DNA of 64,000 nucleotides from Scortum barcoo (taxonomy: Eukaryota; Chordata; Actinopteri; Centrarchiformes; Terapontidae): positions 22,442,303-22,506,302 of the forward strand of contig CM041534.1 in the NCBI GenBank assembly GCA_023238725.1. The letters are read 5' to 3'. Below are positions 37,091 through 50,724 of the stretch, piece by piece (the first letter of the stretch is position 1; every line of letters begins with the position of its first letter). The position numbers were made by a program, and so were the translations under genes. Under the pieces are notes generated by a model. The model did not search any database. It was not told the DNA's origin and saw only the letters and a list, made by a program, of their open reading frames with translations.

Positions 37091-38287
37091 GATATGACAT
37101 GAATATAAATAACTGACTAAAAGAGACACCTAATAAAATCTCAAAAATTTCAGTCAGACTTTTTGTGGTTTGTTTTCTGTGTTTTTGTACTGTTTTGATG
37201 GTGACGAGTACAATAATACATTATTTATATCTTCCTCCTGGTGTACAGACACATGTACTTTTTTTCCATGAAACAAACTTTGGAGCTCCTCCCGTGTCTC
37301 TTAACTCTGTAAATGAACTGTGACACCGCTAACTATCCAGAAAAAGCAACATTTCTTAAGATTAATGGAAATCTAATGGAGTCTGGTAAGCCACAAACCC
37401 TTCAGGACATCACAGAAATGCAACTGTTAATGATATTTACACATAACGGATCAGTGTGGCTGCTCCTTCCGCTGAAACTCTGGGAGACGTGGGGGCTTTG
37501 CTCATAGTTGATGCTGTGTTCTTTGGCTGGACGAGTCCTGTAGCACTCATGAGATCCACACAGGGGGACTGGTCTTTCCAGAATCAGGATGATCTCCTGG
37601 TCCAGATCTTACTAGTCCACCTGTTGCTTTTAACACATGGGCCACCTCCAGAGAAACAACAGACAACTTAGTTTTTCATCTAAACATTATGAAATCATAT
37701 ATTTAATATCAATATGATATTTTCATCAACCTGTACCTGTGCATCAAGTGTAGATGATTTTTCAGACATGGGACACACTACCTACAATACTGATATATAA
37801 AGGATATGTACATTTGTTTTACTTAAGTAAAAGATCTAAGTACTTCTTCCAACACTGAGAATCTAAAAAGAGTCCACAGAGGAGGTAATCTTAATTTTTA
37901 ACCCTGTAGAGCACAGGTCAATGGTCAAACTTACAGGTATAACCCCCTCACAGTGTTGTAAATATTATAAATATTAGAATATGATTAACAAGAACAGCCA
38001 TGATACAAACAGTCATTTAGTTCCACCCACAACTATATATTGATCAAAAATAAAAACGTCCAAAATATATAGATATAAAAAAACCTGCATGCTGAGGGCC
38101 AGTCTTTAGTCCGCTCCTCTCCAGCAGCGGTCCGGTCCGATCTGTGCTGTCATGTCCCTCTGTGTGACCAGCAAGTCCCAGCATCTGTTTTCCTCTTTCT
38201 ACGTTGAAAAATAACCCCAAAACAGACCACAATAAATAAACACACAAGCACAGTGTGAAGTTGGTGCACATACATATGTTCCTAACC

Positions 38288-38317
38288 ATAAAAATAATAA
38301 TAATAATAATAATAAAT
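38288..38317. repeat. (AAT)n microsatellite at the 5' edge of the LINE relic
   Basis: A run of about eight AAT units directly precedes the first recognisable LINE codons. Confidence 0.9.
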
Positions 38318-39463
38318 CAAAAACCATGGCTGGACAGTACAGTGAAGCCCCTACTCAAAGCCTGTGATGCTGCCTACAGGTCAGGTGACAAGCTGGCATT
38401 TGGCCTACAGCATCGCCTTCGAAAAGAACTGAAAAAAGGCATTAAGATAGCAAAAAGTAGGTATAAACAGCGCATCAAGGAGCACTTTGAAAACAACAAC
38501 CCACATAGAATGTGGAGAGGCATCAAGACAATAACGGACTATAAGCGCAGTGATCAGCTGGTTAGCCACGATTCCACTCTCTCCGACACCCTGAACACTT
38601 TCTGCGCCCGCTTTGACACACCTTCCCCGGCTGGAAGAACTGCATCAGCCTCTGGTCCTGTAGCTGCACCAAGTGAGCTCTGCCATGAAAAGAATCAGGA
38701 AAGCTGAAGGACCAGATAAGGTGTCTGGTCGCACTCTGAAATTGTGTGCAGACCAACTGGCAGGAGTTTTTCTGGACATTTTCAACCTGTCCCTGCAGCT
38801 TGCTAACAGTTCCTGTCAGCCTCAAAACCTCCATCATTGTGCCTTGTGCCTAAAAAAATCTGCTGTCACCTGCCTGAATGACTACCGCCCTGTTGCTCTA
38901 ACTCTGGTCATCATGAAGGTGCTTTGAGAGGATCGTCCTAAAGCACATCAAAGACATCATCCCTGCTGGTCTGGATCAGTATCAGTTTGCATACAGGGAG
39001 AACAGGTCGACAGAGGATGCAGTCTCCATTGCACTTCACACAGCCCTGACCCATCTGCAGCTTCCTAACACCTACGTGAGGATGCTATTTGTGGACTTCA
39101 GTTCAGCCATTCAACACAGTGATCCCGGACAAGCTGATACTGAAGCTCCACAACCTGGGACTGCCCTCATCGCTGTGCCATTGGATCAGAGACTTCCTCA
39201 CCAACAGGCCTCAGGTGGTGAGAATCGGGGACAACACATCCTCTACACTGGTCCTGAGCACAGGCACACCACAGGGCTGCAGTGCTCAGCCCAGCCCTCT
39301 TCACTTTCTTCACCAGGGACTGTTCTGCCATCCACTCCACAAACACCATCGTGAAGTTTGCAGACGACACCACCATAGTGGGCCTCATATCAGACAATGA
39401 TGAGACCCACTACAGAGAGGAGATCCAGCACCTTACTCAGTGGTTCTGCACCTCTCAACTGTG
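38315..39463 (+). pseudogene. Dead non-LTR retrotransposon (LINE) reverse transcriptase, frameshifted
   Basis: Pieces of one LINE polyprotein lie in order on the plus strand but in changing frames. First is an endonuclease-RT linker (KPWLDSTVKPLL, MWRGIKTITDYK; about 38315-38680). Then come the thumb/finger blocks LNDYRPVAL (38873-38899), a frame with DQYQFAYRENRSTEDA (about 38975-39020), MLFVDFSSA with the catalytic aspartate of RT motif A (about 39082), GTPQGC (about 39260) and FADDTT of motif C (about 39356-39373). At least four frame changes make it inactive. The style matches abundant fish CR1/L2/Rex-like LINEs; I cannot fix the clade. The 3' end is missing after 39463. It sits between plekhb1 and tbcel. 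Confidence 0.85.
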
Positions 39464-39464
39464 A

Positions 39465-39765
39465 CAAAAACGTTTGGAATAACTTTGATGTAATAACTTG
39501 AGTTTGATGACATTTGTCTTTGTTATTCACTTGAAAAGTTTGATCTTTGACTGATGAAGTAATGTGATAACCTGATAAAGAGATTTATGTTAGAATGACA
39601 CAGAGAAATGTGCTTGCATATATTTATACATTTATGCAAATGCATGTACAATATTTGGACACAAAAATATGTTACAGTATTTATACAATTTCCCTTTGAG
39701 GACAACCATAATGCTCATGTGACCCGCGGTGAAAATGAGTTTGACACCCCTGCTGCAGAGAGTCC
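39465..39765 (+). mobile_element. Possible hAT-type non-autonomous remnant
   Basis: The right part, GACCCGCGGTGAAAATGAGT with TTTGACACCCCTG at 39721-39752, is a signature of hAT-derived repeats ('...aaaatgagtttgacacccctg'). The left limit is taken as the end of the LINE relic and is a guess. The interior is AT-rich with no coding signal. Confidence 0.4.
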
Positions 39766-40689
39766 ACATAAGATGACTGCCATCTGGTGGCAGAACATGG
39801 TGTTCTTTGTTTCCTAAAGTGGTCTAATATTTCTGTTTCATTTTAAACTGAGAGAAAACCTTTGAGCAAATAAAGTAAAATGGATAAATACAAATCAAAC
39901 TCAGACCATAGATTTATTCATATTATATTATATTACATATATTTGGTCAAATGAGGAAAACAACAAAATAAATGGTTTATTCAGCATCGTCATATATGAC
40001 AGTTAAAAATCAATTCAATTATTCTCTGATGTAAAAATGACCAAAAATTGGTTTGGTTGATGTTTTGATTTTGAGTATCAGTTTTTCTCTTAATTAACCT
40101 GTGAAATAATGTCCTTCCATGACGATTTCCTTTGTACTTTATGCAAACTTCAATCTAACTTTTATTAGATTTCAATGAGCAATTTATATTTATAATAGTA
40201 TTGAATTTCAAACAGAAGCTGAATGTTATTTTATTGGTTTATTTTATTACATTACGAGAATATTTGTGTGACAGCTGCAGTTATTTTTTTTTTTATCAAT
40301 GTTTTAATAATTTCTTTACTTGCAGATTAAGATACACATGCAGTTTAAAGTACCAGTAGCTGCATAGCACTCCCTTAGCTATTACTAATTTAAATTTACT
40401 TTGCATAGTGACATGTTTGATTTGATTTCTTTTTTACATAAACCTATAAGTCATTGGTTTGTGTCCCTACTGTTGCTGCACTCAACTGCAAATGTAAACA
40501 AACTTTATTTTGGTGTTTATTATTATGCATTTCTCTCTCTTTATAGTGCAAAAATGTTTTAAAAATATCTTCAATGTCTGAAGTGACATTTGGTTCAATC
40601 TGTTTATTTTTTTAATACAAGTAAATCACTAAATTGTACATTTGCATAAATCATTTTCAGTGTCTCTGTTTGAAAAGCACAATGAGCAG

Positions 40690-40813
40690 AAAGAGGAAGG
40701 CGGATGTAAACAATACTTTTAAACTACGTCACGTCCGGGAGGTAGGCGTGTCTTAAACTGACAACTAACCGAAGAAGAAAAACAAAAACAAACACCGAGG
40801 GGGCTCCGGGACG
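40690..40813 (+). promoter_or_regulatory. tbcel: Putative tbcel promoter and non-coding exon 1
   Basis: Base composition changes sharply from AT-rich to CpG-rich at about 40.68 kb and stays so to about 41.18 kb, as at a vertebrate CpG-island promoter. A CRE-like TACGTCACGTCC begins at 40725. A strong donor (GGGACG then gtgagtg) follows at 40813/40814 and can join the acceptor at 44539, ten bases before the tbcel start codon. That gives a first intron of about 3.7 kb. No TATA box is seen. The transcription start is inferred. Confidence 0.6.
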
Positions 40814-42084
40814 GTGAGTGCAAGCGGCCACACACAAAACACACAAACATCTACCTGTGCAGGGCTGTGTGCTGTGTGTGTGTCCGTGCGGGGGGTGGAG
40901 GGGGGTCCGTAGCGGTGACTCTTCTCCTTAAGACCCCGAAATGTGCCCCCCTTATCGGAGAAATGGTGGAGGCAGCGCGGCCGGGAGCTGCTTCCTCCGC
41001 GGCTGAGACACGAATTAAATGTCTGCATGTCCACGTTTAAAGTTTTTTATTTGGGTCATTCGTCTTGGCCACAGAGACATTGGGCAGCCAGGCCTCGGTC
41101 ATACAGAAAGCAGCCGCCCTCCTCTTCCTCCAAAGGAGCCCTGCTCGCTCTCTTTCTGCGAATCGAGGAGCCGTTCGCAGAATCCCGTAGATAAAAGCGC
41201 TATTTTAACATTACCTTGCTTTTTTAGCAAGTGTGTAAAAAAGGTGAAGCAATACATTTTATTATTTCTAAATCCTTATGAGTAGCTGTTCAATTCGGCT
41301 TTAATACATTTATTAGTTTATTTTTGTAAAACTCTCATTTATTGTTATCAGTTTGGCATTGAGGCCACTGAACTGCACCGCTGAGGGCAGCAGTGAGTAG
41401 TTTAAAGACTTGAAGTTTCATTAGGAAAAATGACGTGCTTCTTGTTGCTGGTGCCGAATTAAAGAGCCCAGCATGGCTGAGGAAACTTTTAAAACAGCAA
41501 TTTTCTCTTAAAAACACAGAGGAAGTGTCGCTGATGACCTGAGGAAGGTAATATTACATGGACAGGTTTGAAATGGATAGTGTTAGGATGTCACCTTGGT
41601 GTGACATATGTTCGTCAGAGCTTTTTGTTGTAGGTGCATTGTGCAGGACTTAACTCCAGCTACTAAAATTTCTTTTCTTGGCCCTGCCAGGAACTTAGTT
41701 GCCCCCCTAACCTTCACTTTGTTGTTATTATAATGCAAGTTTCACTCCTTTTGATGTAAAGTAAAGGTTGTCCAAATGTGATTTTTCTTTTATTCGTATA
41801 TCATAAAGCTGTCAAAGGCATGTTATATTTGAGTGCATGTAAATGAGTTTTCACTAGATCCCAAACTGACTTTTTTTAGATGTTCCTCCTCTTGTTTCAT
41901 CAAAGATCTCATCAGCATTTCCTCTCAGCGTGTGAGGAGACGTGATGTGATCTGATGTGTCGCTGAAAACAGACTTTCCTTTGGTCTCAGCTACATCAGA
42001 GGAGCGACTCTGAGGATCTGTGAAATGAGAAACTATCTGTGACAGAAACATCAGACAGAGTCCGGACGCGGCGCTCAGTCATTG

Positions 42085-42109
42085 CACACACACACACACA
42101 CACACACAC
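42085..42109. repeat. (CA)n microsatellite, 25 bp
   Basis: A perfect dinucleotide run in tbcel intron 1. Confidence 0.97.
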
Positions 42110-42720
42110 CCCTCCTCAGGTGGGCTGAGTTTAAGATGATCTGAAACTGATAGGGCTGATCGGGGTTGAAGAGAGACAGCGAGTCCTGGGTGCTGGTGGG
42201 TGCTGCCATTTCTTCTGCAGGGTGTCAGGGACAGGGAAACATTACCTCATGATTCGATTTGATTATTAAACATTTCTCGACTCATCTAATTTATGGATTT
42301 CTATACATAGTTTATTTTTCCTCATCAGCACAAAGATGTGTGTCCAAACATCTGCTTTTAAAGAAGCCGACGGTGGTTGCATTTCTGTTGTCTCCTGCAG
42401 CTGCTCTGCCATCTTGATGCGTTCAAAAAACACGGCGACAAATTCAATGTACCAGTAGAGTCCATTGAAAATTGAGCTTATAATTGTTTATAGATTTTAT
42501 TGCATTGATGCAAAATAATTCAACAAAGCATCGCAGAATCGATTACTTCCCTCTCCTTTAGTTGCCAGGCTGGTGACCGGCCATCAGCTGTTAGATGACT
42601 TGATGCTTTCTGTATTTTAATTATTTGAAGCTGGAGTGATTTTATGCCCAAAGTCTTATTTAAAAATGATTTTTACTTATGTTTGCTAAAACTGTCACTG
42701 TGTCCTGACATAAGAACGAT

Positions 42721-42900
42721 AATCTGTGATAAAAATCCACCTGCTGAATCGAAGGCCATTTAACAAAAATCCACTGCGCCTGAGTCAAAACAACCAATCA
42801 GAGCAGAGTATCTGACGGTGTTTCAATCGTAGCAAAGGCTTCGCTCCACCGTGCATGCTTTAATTTGCAGAGGACAAAGTGGTGGATAAAAACAACCAAA
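42721..42900 (+). repeat. Dispersed repeat family A, copy 2 (in tbcel intron 1)
   Basis: This is the second copy of the repeat seen at 3931-4110, in the same orientation. Compared with that copy it has an extra segment between the CCAATCAG and CTCCACCGTGCATG blocks. Confidence 0.6.
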
Positions 42901-44549
42901 TAAAAATAGCAGTTTACATGAAAGATAAGTAAACAGAAGAAGAGCAGTGAAGAAAATAAATTAAAAGGAGAGTAGTAGAGTTAGCGAGAGGTGAGCTGGT
43001 GCATATACCCACTCTTTCAACTTTCAAAATAAGAGCACTTTCTTTGAATCTAACTGCCTGGTGATTTAATAGAGTAGATAAAACACATTTTACATAAAAC
43101 AAATATTCAGTTTTTTTCCTCTTCTGATTGATTTGTTTATCAGAGTTTCTCATAATTCATTTTCTGTCAGTGTCTGATCTTAACTAATTGTCTGAACGCT
43201 TCTTAAAATGCCTCTCTCCATAGGAACAGGTGGTTCGCTGCTCTGGTGTCAGTCATGCACCTGCTCTTGTCAGTGCGACAGGGCCTCTCACATTTCAGCT
43301 TCTGTGTGCTGCAGGTTATTTTATGATGCTGATGGGTTATTTGTAGAGCTTCTTTTTTCCTCCCACACAAACACAAAAAAAGCACCAAACACAGAAGAAA
43401 AAGAAAATGCACACATACAATGGATATAAATGTGTATTTAAACAGACACGGGCTGTTTTGTCTGCTCAGTTTTTATTTAATCACATTTCTTTCCTTTTAT
43501 TTGCATTTTTACTTTGATTCCAAAGTCCTGATCAGGGAGGGAGCTTGTGCATATCTGTTGCCCTTATTTCTGTCTAACAGTGCTGTCGCTGTTAAACAAA
43601 CAGATAAGACGTTAATACTACTGTTATTATTACAGCTACTTTTAAGGAGTTTTTTACTACAGCTACTTCTTCTAATCAGCGTTAGCAATAATAATCGTTC
43701 ACATCACAAATTTATATAATCCTTGTGTGTGCTGAGAAAGAAAATTATTATTTTTTTCTTCTTAAGTGAATATTTTTAATGACGTCAGTACAAATGTGTT
43801 TACTGGATTTTGCCCCACCCCAAAAAGCTTTTGTTTTGTTTTGTTTATTAAATATTTTCATTTAAAACTTTAGAATTGTTCAGGAAAATTACTTTCCTAA
43901 GATTTCAGTGAAGCTGACCAGTGATCTATGTTCAGTTCACAGATCAGTAACGCTGCTATTCAAGTTTGACTATATGCAAAGTTGCTCATTATAGCTTTAA
44001 AGTCAGTGACAGCCCATCTTCCCCAAAATCTTTTATTTTATCTTTGATGTGATTCAAATACCCTTTCAACCCGTTTCATATTAAGTGGTGATGTTGTCTT
44101 TTTTTCTTGTTGGGAACACGTCCTCTGAAAAGATCAAAAGCCTCAATCAGTTGAACCGTCTAACAAGTTTTGTCCGTGTAGCCAGAGTTAAAGTTCACCC
44201 CTCTGAGCTCCAAAACAGCTTAAAAACAAGTCAGTGAGCCGCAGGGTTGATTCATTTCCATTACCAACACACACACTGTTGTTGATTTTGGATTGATCCT
44301 GGTGCCTAAATTACTCACTAGCACATCCGTTTAAAATCCCAAATTATTAAAGTAGATCTTAGCAAACATAACAAAACAGGAAATACAGTGTGCTGAAACA
44401 GAACGATGCTGAACTGACTTGGTCTGGTGTAACGACTCCAAAGTTAATCTGATCAAATCAAATGATTTAAAGTTTAAAACAGCTGACTGTGTTGTTTACG
44501 CCCACTGTTTCTTTGTCTCTCCCCCGTGTACCTGCTCAGGGCTGGAACC

Positions 44550-47500
44550 ATGGAGTCATCCTCTGATGAAGAGGAGGTGCGCACCTTCGTTCAAGTCATG
44601 AGTGAGAAATACAACCCAGAGAATTTCCCCTACGGCCAAGGAGTGGTGGTCCTGTCCAGCCCACCGGGATCCCCCGTCAAAGGTAAGAGATGATGCCGGG
44701 AATTATATCGGGGTAATGATCAGTGTATCGACTGTGCTGACGACTGACATTGTGAAAAGATGAAAGGTGTAAAGCTCCTGAATGTCTCAAAAAGCTGAGT
44801 TTGGTTTGCTTAACTAACAAAGTTTGTTTGCAGATCGCCTGTACTTGCCCAGCGCACTGGTTTTGAATTACTGCGGCATCAGTAAAGCTGGCGACAGGTC
44901 AGACATTGCAGCTTTCTGTGCCCACGTGGTGGAGCTGGACCTGTCGCATAATCAGCTCAATGACTGGGCAGAGGTGGGTGACCTTTAAAGAAGCAAAGCA
45001 AAGTTTTACTTACAGTTACATTTCGGAAAAGCAGAGCTACTCTATAGACAGAAATTCTTATTATTACAATGATCTCTTTTTCATTTGTTTGTTTTTTCAT
45101 TAATCATCTTGGGTTGCCAGATCTGCACCATCGTTTCCAACATCCCACACCTGGACTTCCTCAATTTGAGCATGAATCCTCTCAGCGGCGTAGAGCTGGA
45201 GCCCAGCATGGCTGTGGTTTTCTCCAGGGTCCGACGACTCGTCCTCATCAACACGCACGTCAGCTGGGACACCGTGCACACACTCACACGACACACGTCA
45301 GAGTAAGTGATTCAGCATTTAGACAGCTTGTGGTTTGCAGCTGCTGTGCAGTGAAGTAAGGAAAGACAAGTGTGTGGATGTTTTTCTTTAGTTTTTGAGT
45401 CAAGCCAACATTAAACACCCTGCTGCTGAAAATACTCAGCATAGAGCACTGAATATGTATTAATCCGCCACTTAAAATAGTCCCAAATGAATGCTTAATT
45501 TAAAAAAAGCTGCAGAGCTCAGCTGCTGTAGGAAAATACTTGTGAAATTGTAGATTTGTGACCTGTTTTCAAATAAATTATTGGCATTAGTAAGAGAAGT
45601 TTTATCTTTAAAGCACATTCAAACTCAAACCCTTAATATAGAGATTCAAGCAAGAACCTGCTAAAAGCATGTTCCTCAAACTGAACCGATTCGTCTCGTC
45701 ATCCAGGCTGGAGGAGCTGTTCCTGTGCCTGAACAGCTACAGCGCCGTGTCGGAGTCGCAGACGCCCTGCCCGTCACTGCGCCTGCTGCAGATCACAGAC
45801 AACCAGCTACAGGAATGGTCACAGGTGAGAAAGTTTGGGACGATGTACCCGAGTCTGAGCACGCTGGTCCTGGCCAACAACTGTGTGGACTGTGTGGGCG
45901 ACACTCAAGAAACACTGCAGCGCCTCTTCCCCAACCTGCGCAGCATCAACCTCAACAACTCAGGTGAGCGAGGAAGAATGAAGGCGGTGCACATTTTCTT
46001 CTGTCCATGTCTAATATTCAGCGCGTGGCGTGAATAAATACGACTCTAAACCTCTGTGATATTGTGTTTTTCAGGGCTTAGTAAATGGGAGGACATTGAA
46101 AGGCTGAGTTTCTTCCCAAAGCTGGAGGAAGTCAAAGTGAAAGGGATTCCTTTATTGCAGCCTTACACCACCCATGAGAGACGAAGCCTGCTTTTAGCAC
46201 AGTGAGTCTGAACTTCTACACGCAGACACATAAAATCCTTATTACCCGTAGAGATGCAGGAGAGCGTGTTAACTTATTTAACCGTCTAATCTTCTCTCTT
46301 ATGCACTCTCCTGTCTGCAGCCTGCCGTCTGTGGTGGTGCTGAACGGGGGTGCAGTGTCTAATGGAGACAGGGAGGATGCTGAGAGGTTTTTCATCAGGT
46401 ACTACCAGGACTGTTCGGAACAGGAGCTTCCTCAGAGGTACTCATACATACAGTATGCATGTATAATCCGCTTACATGTATTTATCACTTTACTCCTTAT
46501 TTTTAAAGGAGGGTCCCTTCAGTGATGGCTGATCTGTTTTACGTAGTTGGTTGTTTAAAAAGTAGGGGTGGTCTAGCACATCACCTTGGGCTAGATATCA
46601 AAAACCACCTCTGAAGTAAAACAAGTTCCACATAGTTGTAAAGTGCACTTTTTCATTACACTCACTGATTCCTGAAAGTGAAATTTGGACCTACAGAGCT
46701 TCATTTTCCATCACCTGCATGTTTCAAGCCTGATCTTTAATATTGACAATATAAAGGTGACGCTAAGCTTCACAATATGAAATAATTTGGCAAAGCATTT
46801 GCTGCATCCTGGTACAAGAATTTTGGATATCAATCATAGTCATGATGCTGCAGAATCAGCTAATGATAGCTTGTTCAACTCAAATATAGAACAAATATAA
46901 ATTCACAAACCATACATGAGAAGTGTGCCTGTAAAAGCCATCAAGACAAGCCAAAATTATTTGGTTTAGGCACAGTAAAACATTGGGAAATGGGAATTTT
47001 TTTTTAGAAATTGCATCCACATATTGGCAAATTCCACAATATTCCACAGTTAACTGTTGATTCAATTTTTATCAACAAATACTGCATCTCTGTCTGATTA
47101 TTATTATTATTAAAAATAACCCAAGTTGGACCAACATCTCTCTCAAACATTAAGAAAAAAACTGAACATTCGGATCACAAAGGGAGGATTTATTGCAGGA
47201 CTGCTGTACAAGACTGCATTCAAATGAACAGAAGAGTAAAAATTAACTTTCATAGCAAACATAATGAATGTAATGTGACTCAGAGTGCTTTACATTAAGT
47301 ATAAATGGCTGATAAAACTGGTAGAATTATAGGATGCGATTCAGTGAAAGTGAGATTTAATAAAAGGATATAAATTGCTAAAAATTAGTCAATTTTTGGA
47401 GAATTTGTACATTTTTAGAGCACAGAACTGAAATAAACTATACATTTACTGATCCTGTGAAAAAGAGCTTAGAGTGTATTTCTAACTACTGGGTATTTAA

Positions 47501-49786
47501 TGCCAATATACGTGCGACATTAGTGGGAAATCTAAAATGGTTTGATGGAGAGTTTCAGCATCTCAGATCATGAATGTGTCCGCCAGTCGCTCTCATATCA
47601 GCCAGAAGCCCAAACATATAGCACCAAGTGTCGACTCGTACCTCTGCAACACCTGTAGCAATAGGAACAGCCCGCTCTTTGTTATATGTATATATACAGT
47701 GCGTGATATTATATTGGGGGGCTAAGAGCGGCCAAATAATTGCCCACGCTCTTCACCGACCGCATTCCACTTAACCTCAGCAGAATGTAGGAGAGGGATT
47801 TGTGAAGGAAGGTGTAGTCCCTGACTGGGGGAAACTAACCTTTGGGAGACAATGCCACCAGTCTCTCGCTGCTCAATGAGTCCTTTGTGCCGCGAATTCT
47901 CTGATTGGAAAAGTGATACACAAGGTACCAGGTTTTTTTTTTATGTATACACCTAACTCTGTCAACCTCAAACCTTAAGATGAGAGACTGATTTGTTTTC
48001 TGATGTCACTGGAGCTGGAAAAGCAACCACGCTGTGACTTCTTTTGCACGTTAAGGTCCGACATCTGATTTATCATGATGCTCTGCACATTTTAAGCCAT
48101 CTCATATTTGAGACATATTCAGTCTCCACGTTCAGCTCCATGTTTGCATTTCTTTCCTTCAAACGTTTGTGGTTCTCTTTTAGAGGCATTTTCTCAGTGC
48201 AGGTCTGAGGTTAGTGATCGGCGTGACTGCGTGTGGGTGTTACGGGGGTGTCGGACATGCTCAGTAAGCAGCGAACACACCGCTATCCCCTTTCCCTTCG
48301 GATGGGGGCTGCGGCCCTGCTGCCCCGGAGAGATCAGAGCTCCCGCTGGGTGGGTCACAGTCTCTCAGGTGAACACATCTGACACTGGCCTGGCTTTGAG
48401 TAACCATAAACGCAGCTCAAACCCTAAATCTGACCGATATACACTGATATACCTCCAGAAAAAAAAAATATACAGAGAATCTGGGATAATCTGGGAAAGG
48501 GGTTTGGGGTTGTGGGACTAGGAAGCAGAAATTGAATGAAAGAAATGTGTTGGCCGGACAGGAAGGATTAGTCGCGAGTGAAAGAGAGGACTGGACTGAA
48601 AAAGAAATCCGAGAGTCCAGTAGAATAAGTAGAGAGGGACTGAAAAGGGGACCGGACCTGGAACAGTGGATATTGAGGGCCAGTCTGGGAAGATGGAGGG
48701 GAAATCAACGTTTTGGCTTTTTTTTTTTTTTTTTTAAGTAGGTAATCTTTCAACTAGAGAGCACTTGAGAAATGAGATAATGAGACCCGCAAAAGAGAAG
48801 TTGGCTCAGATCTGGACTAGATAGCATCTGTATTAGCGCCAAAAGCTGCTATTCCTCCTGCTACTTAACCGTCCATTATCGAGGAATGCTGGAAAAGACA
48901 ATTGGAATGCTTACTTGGTATCACCTGCAGCATTATTTGCCTCATTATGCCATGCTTACAACCTTAAATGAAGCCTTTTAGCTAAATGGCTCCTCTCAGA
49001 ATGGCACTTTGTGCACTGTGGCCTTAGAGGAGAATTCCCAGGGTGGACCACAAGTTTTGGCCAGAAACCCCGGGCCAGGGGATTGGCTTTTTGTGGGCGA
49101 GTTTTGGGGAGGGAAGGGAAATTGCTTTGATTGGCCCAGCTGTTACAGTAGCTTTGAAAGCGCAGGCCTTTTCTCCTGGATTTTATTTAATCGTTCCTGG
49201 GTCCTTATCTCGAACATGCACTCCCCCGAGGTGCCTGAGAGCTTTCTCACGGCAGGCAAGAAGCAGAGAGCTTGGTGTTTCTCTGCCTCCGAGACACACA
49301 AAAGGCGCATTTTCATTCACCTGTTTTATGGTCATTTTTTATTTGCTCATAAAATAGCAGAACTTCAAATGTGGCACAAAACAGTGTTTGGCTGAGGTGT
49401 AGAAGTTGGAACAATGAAAAAAGAGAAGATGCAATAAAATAAAATAACATTTAAAAATATAAAAGATTCGTTTTTACGAAGCATCTGCTCCTTTAATAAT
49501 GACAAAACACATCATTACTCCACTCACTAATTACAGGCCAGAAAGAATAAGAGAGTCAATAACCACACATCTGGATTGAGTCCAGATGGGAACCTCGTTG
49601 CATATTAAACCTCTCAGTATTTCCATAAAAGCTGATAACACCACAGGGTTAATCAAAAAACACACTGCCATCAGAAGGAGAAATTGTGGCCATATTACAC
49701 GTTTGTTGGACATTGAATTGGTGTCACTAATCTTGGATGCTCGCCTTGAATCTGTGGTGATTGTATTAATTGTGCTGCTGTGGAAG

Positions 49787-49830
<44 letters not shown>

Positions 49831-50724
49831 ACAAAACATCCATATTTTAAGCACTGTCATGGCTACAATTTCACAATCAACTTTATTGACCAAACATGTG
49901 AACAGTTTCTGTCAGTGAATTTACACTCTAATGGACGCACAGTAAAACAAGGACAGCAAGGCTTAACAAAGTCAAATCAAAATAATTTTATTTGTTGATT
50001 GATTTGGTCCCCACGGTACTTTAGCTCCTCTCCCTGGACGACAACCAGGTCCTCTGGTAGTCCATGACAAGCTCATTGGTTTAGCTCATATTGAGCTTCA
50101 GGTGATTGTTGTTGCACCGTGTGATGAAGTAGCCCTCTCTTCTCCTTTGTAAAAAAAATATAGTTGTCAGTCAGTACAGCATGTTTTTCACAAGAGTCGT
50201 ACAAATCAATATAGTAATAACTTCTATTTAGCCAAAAACTTTAACCTGACTGGTTGGGTGGTAATTGGAGGGTGCAGTTACTCTTTAGCAAACCCTTCAG
50301 TGATCTGACATGATCAGGTTATGGGATGTCACCAATGTATGACAGCCTAACTCTAACCCTTCCTCTGCTTTCTTCCAGGTACCACATCCTTGTATCCAAA
50401 TATGGTCACCTGGCCCCGCTGGCTGAGGTGGACCTGAGCCCTCGCTGCACCATGGTGGATGTCCGCTGGGGCGAGCGAGTGGAGCCCGTCAGCCTCCGCC
50501 TGGAGCAGACGGTGGGCGACCTGAAGAAACACCTCAAAGCTCTGCTGCAGCTGCCCACCAACGGGATCAGACTTTTCTACATCAACCGGGAGATGTGCTC
50601 GGTGTTCGGACCCGAGGAGCTGAAGTGTGGCTGCCGGGCGCTCCATTCCTACAGCATCCGAGACGGGGATGAGATCCTCGTAGTGCCCAAAGTGAAAAGC
50701 CGGTGCAGCTCCTCAGATCTTTGA
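44550..50724 (+). CDS. tbcel: Tubulin-folding cofactor E-like protein, 433 aa, 7 coding exons
   Basis: Family role: a cytosolic relative of tubulin chaperone TBCE that lacks the CAP-Gly domain, binds tubulin and promotes its destabilisation. Coding exons are 44550-44682, 44834-44973, 45121-45302, 45707-45963, 46075-46201, 46321-46437 and 50379-50724. All borders are GT-AG and the sum is 1302 nt (human about 424 aa). Leucine-rich repeats run from about residue 48 to 290, with LVLNYCGI, VVELDLSHNQL, HLDFLNLSMNPL, LEELFLCLN, TLVLANN and LRSINLNNSG. The repeat cap is followed by ERFFIRYYQD (about 302-311). Exon 8 encodes a linker and a C-terminal ubiquitin-like domain (about 342-430, ending in the HSYSIRDGDEILV block). 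The start ATG has a favourable context and human-like downstream spacing. The last intron is 3.9 kb; the others are 0.1-0.4 kb. The 3' UTR may reach AATAAA at 54028. Confidence 0.95.
46438..50378 (+). other. tbcel: tbcel last intron (3.9 kb)
   Basis: This is the longest intron within the tbcel coding region, with donor gtactc and acceptor tcttccag. It holds GC-richer patches at 48180-48370 and 49010-49320 and the 41-bp TG run. An open frame at 48108-48521 lies here, but I found no domain in it. Confidence 0.85.
49788..49828. repeat. (TG)n microsatellite, 41 bp
   Basis: A perfect dinucleotide run in the last tbcel intron. Confidence 0.98.

Larger units (their letters stand above)
34018..40689. 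other. Divergent intergenic segment, plekhb1 to tbcel
   Basis: This region contains the presumed plekhb1 promoter and 5' UTR (just above 34017), the LINE 3' region, the dead LINE and the hAT-like remnant. A minus-strand open frame at 34927-34727 is discussed in the findings. No CpG-rich promoter for plekhb1 was recognised. The rest is AT-rich without coding signal. Confidence 0.55.

Noticed and set aside
48108..48521. 137-codon open frame in the last tbcel intron, partly bounded by AG and GT
   Set aside because: No recognisable domain and no homologous exon known in TBCEL; the joined frame from exon 7 to exon 8 is already complete without it.
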